DNA of 64,000 nucleotides from Chalara sp. BL73 (GCA_918026815.1 CAKJVC010000081.1:83776-147775); one strand, 5' to 3'. Shown: positions 23,241 to 34,992, counted from the first letter of the stretch. Notes: generated by a model not told the origin, from the letters alone. Made by a program: numbers and translations.

Positions 23241-23690
23241 ATGTGGTCTAGTTAGCTCGATAAGTCGAGGCTAGCCAGATTATCAGTGGGTTCAAACACT
23301 TACCGTCCGAACTAACGCCTTCGATAGCAGTTACTATTGTTCGCTTGACACTCGCACCTTTGTAGCGTTGGCAATCATCCTTACGTACATAGACTTTGAC
23401 GAAGCCGAGCATACTTAACACAGTTCCAGTCTCATCTATGCTGTAAACATCCTCCAGCATAATAGTTGAGTTCTGTAGCACTTCTGCGATTACGTCAAAC
23501 CAGTTTATGATCTTTTTATAGATGTTGTCCTTAAAATGGTTCCATTTTATCCCCCTCATTCTTCCCACTTGAAGTATTGAGTGGTGTTACTCGGAAGCTC
23601 GAGCCCAGCTTTTCCCCGGCAGTTTGGTCGCTTCATTTGTCGTCGAACGTTGGCAGGCGATGCTGTGGGCAAGCGAAGGCGCATACTTTA
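23241..23690 (-). mobile_element. decayed pogo/Fot1-like transposase fragment
   Basis: The minus frame gives KLPGKSWARASE, stop, then KWNHFKDNIYKKIINWFDVI, EDVYSIDETGTVLSMLG, YKGASVKRTIVTAIEGVSSD and CLNPLIIWLASTYRAN, then stop. This matches the end of the CENP-B/HTH region and the start of the DDE_1 catalytic domain of pogo-family transposases; the first catalytic Asp is in SIDETG. The frame ends at TAG where the family has Trp (TGG), and the upstream TAA replaces a sense codon. Both are G:C-to-A:T changes of the RIP type. The rest of the DDE domain and both inverted repeats are not recognisable. Dead fragment. Confidence 0.75.
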
Positions 23691-23699
23691 TTGGCACAT

Positions 23700-25077
23700 G
23701 ATTTCCGAGATCAGATATTTGTAAAAACCACTGAGTGAGGCTTTCTCTTCCGGGGGCGTGAGATACTGTTAGGTTTAAGCTTTCTGTTATTTCGGGCGTT
23801 GTCCCTGTACGCGATAATGGAGGGAAAAGAAAGGAACAACGCCCTGTTCTACTAGAGCAGCGTATGTTCTAAGCGCCTGAAGGGAGGCCTTATGCTGGTT
23901 CCTGACTGGCTCGGTCTATGTTAACATACTGCGGTGGTAGTAATGAGAAAAGGATAGGTGATTGGTAGCTTTAAGCCACGATGTCCTGTACAGTGAAGCC
24001 TCGTGCTATTGCAGGCACCAAACGCGTAGCTGTCTATAGACACTTCTGGAAACTTACAACGGCACGTAGCAGTACGCTATAGCTACTTCTGATTTAAGGA
24101 TAGTGCAGAATATAATACATACTCCGTACAAAAGTGAATAAATTTGGATGAGAATTAACCAGTATTCAACTCCAAATAGCAGTATTCCGTAAATATTCAA
24201 CAAGTGAATGGTCGGGCTACCTTTTGGAACACGACCATAATCACTTCACATTTAACATTTAAAAATTCATGTAAGCAGTATTTAATACAATGTATCCTAC
24301 TAACTTAATGCATTCTAGTGCCATACACCAATACGGCGCGAGGCTGTCGTGCCTCTTTCTCTACCCGGCGAAACTCCCGGAATGCATATCTTCGAGGGCA
24401 AAATATCTTCAAAGATTAAAACCCATTTTTTTTTCTTAATGGAATTGTCTTGTTATAGCCCCGAAGCTTGAAGATATGTAGATGGTCGCGTTGAAGCAGG
24501 GGGGAACAGCTGAAGTGGCTTTCGATGCCGTGAAAGGAATGATCGACAACATGACCAAGACCAGGGGAATTTTTGCCCGAGGAAGACCAAACATAAGGGC
24601 AGAATAGTGAAGAACAGGGACACATTGACCAAGATGCCTGAACAGAATATTTTTCTCGCCAGGGGGGTTTTCTCGCCACACAGGGACATCCGTTAAATTT
24701 CAGGGGGATGGATTTTCATCACGTGATTATTTTCAGAGCCACAATTTAGCACCTTAGGCAGCAACGGACGAAAGCTTCATCTCGACATCATGACAATTGT
24801 TTCCCAACTGCGACGCTCAGTTGCCTTTGATTTGTGTGTATTTTTTACGTACATAACATACCGTTCACATAGCTGACGGGCTCTCCCCTTGAGGTTTGTA
24901 GAATCCATGCTTTTTGCAGAAATACACTAGTCGGGAAGTGCCTCAACGGCTCCTGTGGCAAATTGCTTCGTTGCCCTTTCACCCACGCACAGAACTAATT
25001 TCGGCCATCGCGACGTCTGGAATGATCCGAAATTTGCTTGCCACTATCCGGCTGTTACCTAACCCCTTGTATTCGGT
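23700..25077. other. AT-rich intergenic with one dispersed repeat
   Basis: Probably includes eroded flanks of the transposon (23700-24330, AT-rich). The overlapping minus frames at 24416-24689 read the same DNA in three frames and are not credible genes. Repeat copy 2 lies at 24719-24785. Confidence 0.4.
24719..24785 (+). repeat. dispersed composite repeat, copy 2
   Basis: CACGTGAT then, 24 bases on, ACCTTAGGCAGCAACGGACG and AAAGCTTCATCTC; counterpart of 16205-16276 in the same orientation. It ends about 290 bases before the 2EXR gene start. Confidence 0.55.
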
Positions 25078-25866
25078 ATGGATCCTACCCTCTTCAAGCA
25101 CCTCCCGCCTGAGGTTCGAAACATGATTTACGCGCTCCTCCTTTTCGATCCCCTCCCGGTCCCCATCTCTTCTCGTTCTACATGGCGCCTTGCCGAGCGC
25201 CACCAAATCTTCCATCATCTCTCCCTCCTTTCTACCCTTTTCACCAATCATGCGTCCCTCACAGCCGAAGCACATGAGTATCTGTACTCACAAAACACAT
25301 TTTGGGTCGGTACAGGCACGAATTCTTTGTCAAACGGACCGAATATCAAGGGCCTCGTTAATTTCTGTCAAAATGTGGAAGGTAGATATTTAAAATGTGT
25401 GAGGAAGTTGGATGTCACAATGTATTTGAGACTCAAGATGTATGAGCAGGGCGTTTGGGAGGAGGGATTACAGGATTTGAAGGATGTAGGAACCATAAGC
25501 CTACTTTCCGATTTACTGATTCAATATTTCACCGGTGTGAAAAGATTAAAAATCGGATATTGGCAAGGGTACTCGGATGTGGTGAGGAAACCGAGCATTA
25601 CTGGAGACCTGAGTAGGTGTGCTATTTTTGGAGCGGTGAGTACTTTACTAGAGAGAAGAGAACTGGAGAATATTTTGGTGGAGGTTGGTGATGGAAACCA
25701 TTTCGAGGCAGCGTCATTAGCCGCATGTTTGCAAAGGAAAAATCTTGGGGCTCAGTTTACATTAATTCGCAATAGCTCACGGCTGATGCAGCCTGATTGT
25801 GCTTGCATAATTTGTCGGTGGTTCGGGACTGATATAAAAGATGGTGGATGGAGGCTGAACCTTTAG
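25078..25866 (+). CDS. 2EXR/F-box-like hypothetical protein, 262 aa
   Basis: A single-exon frame. The N-terminus FKHLPPEVRNMIYALLLFDP is the hallmark of fungal 2EXR-type proteins (F-box-like, often annotated as hypothetical). A second hallmark segment follows (LTAEAHEYLYSQNTFWVGT, the usual 'E..YS.NTF' motif). The rest is a helical domain with a C-terminal CACIICRWFG cysteine cluster. The family is large, lineage-specific and without established biochemistry; a role in ubiquitin-type adaptor function is only suggested by the F-box-like start. Length is within the family's range. There is no signal peptide. Confidence 0.75.
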   Translation: MDPTLFKHLPPEVRNMIYALLLFDPLPVPISSRSTWRLAERHQIFHHLSLLSTLFTNHASLTAEAHEYLYSQNTFWVGTGTNSLSNGPNIKGLVNFCQNVEGRYLKCVRKLDVTMYLRLKMYEQGVWEEGLQDLKDVGTISLLSDLLIQYFTGVKRLKIGYWQGYSDVVRKPSITGDLSRCAIFGAVSTLLERRELENILVEVGDGNHFEAASLAACLQRKNLGAQFTLIRNSSRLMQPDCACIICRWFGTDIKDGGWRLNL

Positions 25867-27424
25867 AGGTTATTAGAGAAAGAATATATTTGCCTCTTCT
25901 TATTTCGAGGGAGAGAAGAGATCGATCTTTGTGATACAAAGCATTTCGTCTTGATTCGTAATGCACTTTCCGACCGAGGACCCAGAATTCCTCTAAAGAC
26001 GCTTGAAGGATGGAGGACAATGTCATACGGATTACAATATACTATGATATAAGAGTGACGTATATATACAAAGGCCCATTATCATTCGAGTTTCAGCTCA
26101 CCAGTTGTGAACACAAACGTATACAAGTTTAGATGTCACATGCCATTACTTAGTCTCTGGCTCTCTCGAGTTTAACTTCTCTATGGTCTTCTTTAGCCTT
26201 TTTTCTAAGTTTCTGGGCTTTTAAACATGCTAGATATTGAGAAGAGTAAAAAGGGGGAATGGAAAGGGCGGAAGAATTGGACCTGATGCGTTAAACGCGT
26301 CGCAAACAAACAAAAACCTGAAAAGCTCTAAAACTTGAAAAAAAAAAAAAAAAAAAAGAAGCAGATTTTTGCAGCATTGACCCAAAGAACAGTAAGGCAA
26401 AGTTTTTACAATTTTTAAAAAACAGAGATTTGTTTAAATATTATTTGTTGTAATTTATAAATTTTATACAAGTCTAATAATAACTTCCTTGTTGTCACAG
26501 TTGTGATTGTGTGACGCATCCTTTACCTAGATGCACATTATCTTACTTATTAGCTTGACCTGGTATACCATGTGATCCCCATACCTTTATTGAGGGATGC
26601 TACAGCTCCAGCTACACCTTTCTTTCTTAATTTAGTATTGTAATAGAACTGACTTATTAGCTGCCGCACTACTTAAGGATCTGGCTTCGTGACATAGGCC
26701 ATAACAATATATTTTTAATCAACTATAGTTACAAGCTAATACAATTCAAAAATGTCTTCAACGCCGAACTTATAGTCCTTTTTAGCTTTACAGCTGTAAC
26801 ACTAGCGAAACTAGTTAAAAGCTGTTAAATAACCATGCAAAACACTGCCACTTCAACTGTTGAAAATAGCTGCAAATGATAAACAAAAAAGGCTGTAATA
26901 AAGTCACATATGGCTACAAGCGGAGTTTTGATAGTCCAGAAGGCTTTGCAACTAATAGAAAGTAAAAAAAAAAAAAGCTATAGAAAAAAAAAGGAAGAGC
27001 AAGTGAACTGGAGCCCCTAAAAAACTACACTACGAAGATATAGTAGCTGTAAGTCTTGGAATATGGAGCGCACGCTTGCCAATATAAGTAGTGTTAATAT
27101 TAATATCAATTATTTGACTTACTAACGTTGCGGTTGTAATATAAAGGAATTAGTAACATAGTAGGTGGCTATTGAATGGCGAGCTTATGTACACTGGTAG
27201 CTTGTGCATCACGTTAGTAGACGACAGAATGAAAATGGCCTGACATGTACTCATTCTCATCGTATGTAGTGAGTAATATTAAAACTATTAAGACAACTAA
27301 ACAGCCACCTAAGAAACTTCAATCTCCTATTTAAATCTTTAATATCTAATCTCTTTTGTCCTTTGCGGCCGAGCGGTGATACAAGGTGGATCTCGAGATC
27401 AGTCGCTGCCCGCAGTGCACAGTT
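25867..27424. other. AT-rich gene desert, probable eroded repeat
   Basis: From about 26330 to 27350 the DNA is strongly AT-rich with a 20-base A run (26338-26357), A11 and A9 runs near 26970, and dense stop codons in every frame. The depletion of C/G outside short islands suits a RIP-mutated transposon, but no coding remnant survives well enough to name the family. Confidence 0.5.
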
Positions 27425-29555
27425 CTATGACTTTTCTAGCGGCTCATAAGCTTTGCAGAGCAGCCCTCCTCGAGACTGAACCCAGCTCTCACTTCCAACA
27501 CATTGAGGGCACCATAATATGCCATTAGGATCATATTTCTGTTTAATCTGGCGAAGGCGGCCATAATTTGGACCAAAAAAGGACCATTGCCAACCAGGTT
27601 CAATAACGTTCGCCTATAAAACGTTAGAAAAGTCTTTAAGGAAAACCATGTCTAACTTCTTTACCTCATTAAGATAGCATCCGGAAGCAGGCTCAAGCGC
27701 ACGCAAGGTGTTTAGCTTGTTGTAAGTCATGTCGTGCACCAACTCATCGACTTCGACCGGGTCCATAGCGTCATTCCAACTTCGTGAAGTTATTAAATGG
27801 ACGACTGTTTCGCGCCAGGCAGGATTCAAAGAATTGTCGGCTGGGATCTTGCTCGCTGTCATCGTACCCGACATGGATAAGTTGGGCTTTCCGTCCTGTA
27901 AACTGGTTAGTAATACGGCTTGCTTGAAAGTTTGCTTTATCAGGGTTCACCAGTGTTGCCGGCTTTTTTGGGCCTACAGCTTCAAGAGTTTCAATGAGTG
28001 CATCCTGATTCTCCAACACCGTGCGTCTCATAATAAATCTCGAGGCTGATATTCCTTTCATCGTCCCCGCGCTTTCTGCTGCTGGCAGAATACTCATAAG
28101 CTGATACCAGGATGGTGAATATAAGTACGTGATATTGTAGGTAACAGTAGCATTTGATGCGTGGAGGAGTCTTGCAAACGGCTCCTGGATCTGAAGAGCG
28201 GTGGCATTTGGTTTGTTATATAGGAATAGGGAGAATGCTATCCTCCAAGTAGGATCGCCACCCATAGTCCAATATCCCGAAAGACCTTGGTCCTGGCCAG
28301 CGGGCATCAACTTATGGATATCTGTAATCAGCTTCCACCAATCTTTGGACGTGGTTCCATTTTTGGCATTTATATTTAGACCCATGAGATGGACGTAAGG
28401 CATAGGGTATGCTTTCAAGGTGACACTGATGATTACACCGAACGTCCCACCGCCTCCTCCCCGAATTGCCCAGAAGATGTCAGAATTCTGGCAACGGTTG
28501 ACGATGAGAGTATCAGCATTCGGTGTGACGAGAACGGCTTCGATAATATTATCTGCACCGTGACCGTACTGACCAGTGAGAGTCCCGTGACCACCTCCAG
28601 TCGCCCAACCAATAACGCCGACATCCTAGACAGAAGCAGTTAGATAGATTACAAACTGACAAATATGGTTCGATACCATGGAGGTACCTCCGACAGCGAT
28701 GACATTATTTTTTGCGGCTGCCGCATAGAGCTCTCCATCTTGGACACCTGCTCCGACGGTAATTGCCATTTGCTTGGATGTGTTATTTTCATAAGAACAG
28801 GTCCCTTTGAGTTCGTAATTTTCATGGAATTGAATATTCTTTAGGTGATGCGTCCAAATCCTAGCTGTATTAACATCAAACAAACTAAGTTAAAGCAGGT
28901 ATCACATACGACAAGCTTCCATAACCCACGTTTCTAGCCATAGCAAGTCAGAAACCGTCGCATAAGAATGTGGTGAGTGACTAAGGCAAACATTACCTGC
29001 CAGATCCATTGTGGCCAGTGTTCTTGATGCTCAGCCGCAGGTTCCGTTCCTTCGCGAATCGTAATGTTACTTGAATATGATCCGTGCTGGTGGCGTTGAC
29101 CACGTAAACAGGATACATGCCAATGGAACAACCCTTTGTACCAGCATGTACATCTCCAGTGACGCTTGTGCCGTTAGGATAAATCGGGTTGCAACTATCA
29201 TTGGCCATGACGGGTGCCGGGATACTGATGGGGTCCGCTGAATGGAATGCAGATGTGCTCCAACCTGAGATGACAGTTTGGCAAGCTGTCGCGTCATACT
29301 CCGGTCTAGAAGGATAGCAAACGGCGCCAGAGGGGGCAGCTCTTATGAGATGACCCGCGAGCGTGATATTGAGGGCATCCCACTCAGTATCTGTTGGCCA
29401 GCAAGAATCCGAAGGGGTCTAAGAATGATTAGTACAATTCAGTGGATGTTCGGCCGAAATTTCATATTTGAAATACTGACACATTTGCAACTTTGCACCG
29501 CTTCGGTCTTGCGAGCCAGCAAGGCAATAGCACCAACAAAGGCGAATGCTCGCAT
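27425..29555 (-). CDS. secreted FAD-linked oxidoreductase, berberine-bridge-enzyme type (AA7-like)
   Basis: Seven exons (29481-29555, 28997-29418, 28910-28933, 28677-28860, 27951-28625, 27665-27895, 27425-27613) with canonical introns (50-64 bases) give about 599 residues. A signal-peptide-like start (MRAFAFVGAIALLARKTEA) leads to the FAD-binding PCMH domain (RFAKERNLRLSIKNTGHNG, AITVGAGVQDGELYAAAAKN, VGVIGWATGGGHGTL), the substrate domain, and a BBE C-terminal motif (GPNYGRLRQIKQKYDPNG). His in NTGH is the usual covalent FAD anchor; the second anchor Cys of bicovalent enzymes is Ser here (GGTSMDVG). The family oxidises sugars, alkaloids or secondary metabolites and releases H2O2. No biosynthetic partners lie next to it, so the substrate is unknown. 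The 24-base exon is unusual but restores YGSLSIWTHHL. Confidence 0.9.
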
Positions 29556-30624
29556 TACTGTACTCGGATGTATTCCTGATTTGCCCAGCCTCGATAGGAA
29601 AAAGAACTCTTAAAAAAACCTTGATTAGCCGACTGCTAATCTCGAAAGGAAACCAGTAATTGTTTGCGTGAAAGCAAGTTGGATGTAATTGTCCTCTTCG
29701 TGGGATTTATGACATTTATATACGCATGCGAAAATCCATGGGTCTAGTTAGGGCCAATATAATCTAAATATACTCTGTGGATAAAATTGCCTACTGTGAT
29801 CTCTGCCAACCATTCAAACCGTGTAATGAGCTCTCTCTTTCAGAGTGGAACATCGGGTCTCGCTTACAGATACGAATCGTATTGACATGCCCCAAACAGC
29901 CATAGTAATTTTGCATTGTAATACGCTGCATACGTATATTAACTGTCAGAGCCAATCGCATGATATTTGCGATTTTTCCCGTAGGAAGAAGACACGCAGT
30001 CAAGGACAAGAGAATTAATTTACTAGACTGCCTTCAGCTGCGACCAAGGCAGCTACCGCACTCTAGAACGACTAATCAGTAGCTTTCAGCTATTTGCCGA
30101 TTCTATCTCAGGCCGCGGGGGCGTGGTAGCATCCTCAAGCGTGCTGTACAGCACTAGATGGATAAGAAGAAAGGAAAGGAAAGTGCAAGGCGGGCCCTGG
30201 AGGTAGAGGCCAGGTCGCGCCTGACCAACGCACCAGAATGCTGCGATTTTAGTGCTGGCAGAGGGTCTTCTGTTCTTGAGGTCATATTCATTGAAGGTCA
30301 TCACAAGAATACTGCAGATTAAGAGTTTCAAGATTACATTAGGCACGTAGGCGGTTACTTGAGCTTGATTGTCTAGTTGGATTTCTTTAGTTGTTCTTCG
30401 CATTTGATGACATACTTTGAGCGTCCCAAGATGGCTCTATAAGTTGCTTACAAGTTCGGTCGAGAATGTGACTGTATGTGATTTTCTTTCTCGTGCCTTT
30501 AGCCCAGCTCTCCGGCATTGATGGGTTGCACATTCTTTGCACATCTTGAGTGTATGACTCCTATTAAAGGAATTTGGAGGCGAACAAAGATATTTTGCTA
30601 ATGCGTGGAAATCTTGTTGCTTTC
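29556..30624. other. intergenic
   Basis: Promoter side of the FAD oxidase and 3' side of the F-box gene. A 105-codon minus frame (30086-30403) has a hydrophobic stretch but no features that support a gene. Confidence 0.45.
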
Positions 30625-32084
30625 TTATCTAATGCTTGTCTCCCCGAAACGTGGACAATCGCTAGTAAATTTAAGCTTAAAATCGATATGAGCTTCCACA
30701 AAAGCATCAAGTATGCCCCTGACTTGCATGTTAACGTCCCTCATCTCATTTAATACGTAGGGAGAAAGAAAAATAACAGTAGAAATGGCAATACGTACAG
30801 TCCCTGCGTCATTATATCACCGTCAAACTTCTTAGTTTGCATTTCTTCATAATAGTACTGACGAAGCCAAACATCGCTTTGCCACAATACAATCCTTGTT
30901 AAGTTACGGAAACATGTCCGCTTGTGATCGGCTATACTTTGTAGCCATTGCATCAACTCGTGTTCATATGCTCCACCATCTCTTTGGCCCCAGCGACCCC
31001 AGTAGAAGTCTTCGGGTAGTTCAATGATAAGGTCCTCGATATTCGGAGGAAGTCCTTCATGGATAGGTAGACGACCTCGATTAAAGCCCTGTTGCAGAAA
31101 CAAAAATTCTACAGGTAAGCTAATCCGTTTTAACTTTGTAAAATCTCTCAATGTCTGACTGAGATGTTGGTAGTTTGTTCCTTTGCAATATCCACCTATA
31201 TGGTGATATGACAATTCTTCGAGAGAGGACCTTTGGGAATACAATGCATCCGTCAATGCCTGAGGTGTATATAGAATTGATCCAAGCTGTCGTCCTTTAG
31301 TGACTTCATATTGGAAAAACTGGAGAGCCTTTGGCCAAGATAAAACCTCCTTCAGATCGCCAGATGCCACAGCGGTACTGGCAAAAGAGAGTGAGGTCAC
31401 ATTGCTGGTATATCGGTACTTTGATACATTGTCTGATCCTACCAGAGCAAAGACATCCCAGGAGTGAACATTTCGTAGCGAAAGATGTCGCAACGTAGGC
31501 ATACGAAAGATTTTGTATAGGTTTTCCCGCAACCCTTGCATCCTCTCACGTAAGTAGAAAATCCTGACATAAGGTAGATCCAGGGAAGTGATAGCAGTGC
31601 TTTGGATAATATAGAGATAGAAATCGCTTGGCCATTCACTTGGCCGTAGGTGAAGCATGTTAACTGATGGGCTGAGAACTTGGAGGATCCTTTGTGCGTA
31701 TCCCACTTCTCGAGTAGCGGTGTCCTCCCGGGCCCATTGGATACTACAGCCCACAATGTGTGCTTTTAACTTGCGACTTTGGTATATGGTCCTGAAAAAT
31801 ACGTCAGGTCGAAGAATACGAGAACTACGGGCGGAGTTCCAGAGCCAGCTCTGTTCTTGCTGAGTCCCAATCCCCAGCACCCTGCCATGACAGTACATAT
31901 TCTTGCTGACAAAGAATACATATTGGTATAGATAAGGGCTGCTGAGTACATAGAAAGTCCGAGATACCAAAGCAACTTTCGATAACCAGTCGTTAGGTAT
32001 ATGATAGCAGATGATGTCCCACAATTCGGCGGACAGACCATTGATGCCTCTCCATGAAGGAGGCGAGGAAGATTGACGGTGCAT
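30625..32084 (-). CDS. F-box protein, 459 aa
   Basis: Exons 30799-32084 and 30625-30718 (an 80-base intron, donor GTACGT). The N-terminal F-box is clear: GLSAELWDIICYHIPNDWLS then KVALVSRTFYVLSSPYLYQY. A leucine-rich-like repeat region follows (ITSLDLPYVRIF, LRHLSLRNVHSW, NVTSLSFASTA, LEELSYHHIGGY, LKRISLPVEFLF). Splicing replaces an unlikely hydrophobic tail with LGILDAFVEAHIDFKLKFTS and a short basic end, which is more protein-like, so I prefer the spliced model. F-box proteins are SCF ubiquitin-ligase adaptors; the target is unknown. This type is expanded in ascomycetes and frequently lineage-specific. Confidence 0.8.
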
Positions 32085-32922
32085 ATCCCCCGTATAAATT
32101 GGTAAAAATCTATCAAATATAATACTTCAAGTCTTCGAAGGTGTAGACAATTTTTGAGGGCTGAAGGCTAAGTGAGAGGTGAGCGTAAGTTGGTTACTTA
32201 TAACATACTCGAACGTCTATTGGTTATTGTTAGCGCGAATTAGGAATGGAGCTGCTTGGCAATAAATTTGCTAGACTTGGTCTGCTGCCGATTCTAGCTG
32301 GCTAACTTCTTGCTGCTATCTTCACTACCTCCCAAAGCCGAACAGCAAGCTTTCGCTGTAGGTCGTGAAACATGTGTTGTATGGCAAGTCAGCTATTTTG
32401 GGCCTGAGAGTCACCGAGATGTACACTTCAAAGGTCACGAAGCCACATCAACCATCATGGGCCATCTTCATGTATATGGGATGATTTTAGTAGGTACCAA
32501 AAAAGGCGAACTATGAGAATATTCCCCGGCTTCCTTTCAAGCGGAGTAATCTGAAAGAAGTAAAGCGTGTCGGACAGTTTCCCGATAGAAAATGCTGTGG
32601 GGAATAAATACCCGAAGTTGTCGAATGAGAATCTTTTGTGTCTAGTGGCAAATGGCGGGCGGATCCCGAAATAAGAAATGCTTTGGCCCCCTCCACAAAT
32701 CAACAAACTAAAATTGTATTCTCGAAATAAGGGCAGAGAAGTACATAAGAAAGCTCGATCTCATATCAATTATCAGGCACTAAGTTGTATTGCACACATA
32801 AAACGCCGTGATACATCCTAGGTATTGTCGGGTTTGCATACTGTTCTTTGATCTTTTATTCTAACCAAGCTACGAGTGCCTAGATACAAACAAATCTCAG
32901 ACACTAACTTGCAGTCGTTGCT
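32085..32922. other. intergenic between divergent genes
   Basis: Holds the promoters of the F-box gene (minus) and the HAD phosphatase gene (plus). No coding sequence supported. Confidence 0.5.
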
Positions 32923-33865
32923 ATGGAGCAAATCAGTCCAAGGTTTTCTCTTCCTCATCAGAGTTTTACTTTCAAGGGTCTACTTTTTGATATGGATGGA
33001 ACCATAATCGACTCAACCAGCGCCGTAGAAAAGCACTGGCACTCGTAAGCACCATCTCCGACCTAGAATCCTGTCATGGAGGCCTCATCTAATCAAGGGA
33101 AATAGCATAGGAGCAGAGCTAAACGTCGATCCAAAGGTGATCCTGCAAACATCACACGGCCGTCGGAGTATTGATGTGCTCAGAGCCATAAGTCCGGAAA
33201 AGGCTACATGGGAATGTAAGCGCGTGGCCCCATTCCTCAACACACTCATTTCAGATGTACCCATGGAGGAAGTCTCTTACCCGTATCCATTTGTGCGCAC
33301 TTCTGTGTACGCTGCTAGCTTCCCGGACAAGGAGCAAGGGGTACTCAGCCGCGAACATTGGGCTGACAAGGTCACAGACATCAAGCATATGGAAGGGCTG
33401 CTGCCCTTCAACTACGGTAGTGACGCGGTAGAAATTGCAGGTGCAAGAGCGGTGTTGAACGCAGTCACTGAGAAAAATGTTCCGTGGGCTGTTGTAACTT
33501 CGGGGACTACTCCTTTGGTGACCGGTTGGCTAAAAGTTCTAAAGTTGCCTCTTCCAGATAACTTAGTTGTAGCTGAAGATGTGGAGATTGGTAAGCCTGA
33601 TCCGGCCTGCTACTTGATGGGCATGAGTAAGCTGGGGCTAAAAGCTGGGGATGAGGTTTTAGTAGTTGAAGATAGTCCTGCCGGTATTAATGCCGGCAAG
33701 GCAGCCGGCTGTAAGGTCTTGGGTTTGGTGACTAGCCATACAGTTGAGGAAATCGCCAATGCAGCACCAGATTGGATTGTTCAAGACCTAAGGAGCTTCA
33801 AGATTATTAGATATTCTGACGAGGGAGTTGAGATTGAGATCACGAATGCGTTGGTTTTTGCATGA
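32923..33865 (+). CDS. HAD-superfamily sugar/glycerol phosphatase (Gpp1/Dog2-like)
   Basis: Exons 32923-33044 and 33106-33865 (61-base intron, GTAAGC..AATAG) give 293 residues. HAD motif I is FDMDGTIIDS (nucleophile Asp23 and Asp25), motif II VVTSGT, motif III Lys in IGKPDP, motif IV VVEDSPAGINAG. The alpha-helical cap lies between motif I and II (SHGRRSIDVL..HMEGLLPF). This matches fungal DL-glycerol-3-phosphatase / 2-deoxyglucose-6-phosphatase proteins, which dephosphorylate glycerol-3-phosphate or sugar phosphates in the cytosol, often for osmolyte production. The C-terminus is about 30 residues longer than the yeast enzymes. The exact substrate cannot be assigned from motifs. Confidence 0.88.
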
Positions 33866-33994
33866 GTGAGCTTTAGACGTTAACAGTCAATCTAGTTCAT
33901 TACACGTATGCTTGATTTCTCTTCTACTCACCATTATTGAACCTCAATCCATGTTGGTAGTTCTATTCAGTTTAAGAATTGAATTGATTAGTTG

Positions 33995-34389
33995 CGGCCG
34001 TCATTAGCGCCAAAATTTTCTCCATTATTTTCCTTGCCTAGAGAGTTAAGCGAGACTCACGTGCACACTTTGCTACTTTCAGAATTTTGCTTTGCTGTTG
34101 TACTAAGCGAAATGCCCTAAACCCGATTTTATTCAAATCAGTTTTTGTTTTTTAAACAAATTTTCTTACAAATCATATATAAATATACACTAGAGCAATT
34201 AGTTTTAAATGCGTGTTTTTTTTTATAAATTTACGTAAGTCAAGTTTGATTCTTTGGGTTATGATTTAACATAAGCATTATGTTGTAAAGTTGCGCAAGA
34301 TCGCAATGCACGATTTTCACCAAGTCTTGCCCCAGCGGAATAAAAGCGGCATGCTGTGAATTTTGGTGTGTCGGCGCTAATGACGGCCG
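33995..34389. mobile_element. 395-bp MITE-like element with inverted ends
   Basis: CGGCCGTCATTAGCGCC at 33995-34011 is repeated in inverted orientation at 34373-34389 (17 of 17 bases), and the inner bases (AAAATT blocks) match after a short gap. The interior is AT-rich and non-coding. No clear target-site duplication is visible. Size and structure suit a non-autonomous DNA transposon; no superfamily is assigned. Confidence 0.65.
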
Positions 34390-34464
34390 TTTCAATCGTT
34401 CCTCAATTACCCTATGCAGCCTCAGTAATCTTCCCTTCAGTGCCGCCGTGCAGAAGTGTCGTCT

Positions 34465-34992
34465 TTACAAAATGCGCAGAGCGACACCACTGTAAGTTGC
34501 CTTATGGGTTGCATGATGTTCTTTGCGCTTGGGGTTCAGGTATTCGGAAATTGGGAGGCGGGCGTTGGGACCATCGAAAATGTTAGAAACTTCCTCCAGG
34601 CTGAGGCCATGGGTTTCCGGGAAGGCAACAATGATAACGACGAACCAGATAGCAATTAGAACCAAGAAGATGATATACCATCTCCAACCGATAGCCTCAA
34701 GGCCGATAGGATTTACAAATCCATTGAAGAGACCGGCGCCTATGCCAGTCAAGGAGCTGATGCTAATTCCCTTGGAGCGGAGAGTGAAGGGCAGAACCTC
34801 CATGGAGTACATGAGCGGAACTGGATTGAGTGCGACATTGTAGAAAAGATAGAAAACTAATATCGTGGTGACAACACCGATGCCGTAGCTGGCTTCGAAT
34901 TCCTTCTGTTCATTGACTATTCTACAACTCTGATTTAGTCCGTGACAATTCTTGTATGATACTACTGCTGCCCACCGTATTTGGAGATGCAC
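34465..34992 (-). pseudogene. truncated sugar transporter (MFS), C-terminal third only
   Basis: The frame holds transmembrane segments equivalent to TM8/9 to 12 of fungal hexose transporters: YGIGVVTTILVFYLFYN, PVPLMYSMEVLPFTLRSKGI (family motif of loop 8-9), FVNPIGLEAIGWRWYIIFLV and the signature PETHGLSLEEVSNIFDG. The first about 22 residues do not match the family, so the break lies near 34920. Everything N-terminal (about 300 residues, TM1-7) is missing from the upstream DNA, so it cannot transport. It begins 75 bases from the MITE-like element, which may have been involved in the rearrangement (inference). Confidence 0.75.

Noticed and set aside
24416..24689. Three nested minus-strand frames
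   Set aside because: Same DNA open in three frames without stops by chance; no recognisable protein.
27361..27440. tRNA-Ser/Leu-like string (GCGGCCGAGCGGTGATACAAGG)
   Set aside because: Resembles a D-arm, but the anticodon stem does not pair and no T-arm (GGTTCGAATCC type) follows; it overlaps the 3' end of the FAD oxidase gene.
30750..30798. Hydrophobic C-terminal tail on the F-box protein
   Set aside because: Produced by reading into an intron; the spliced end is more protein-like.
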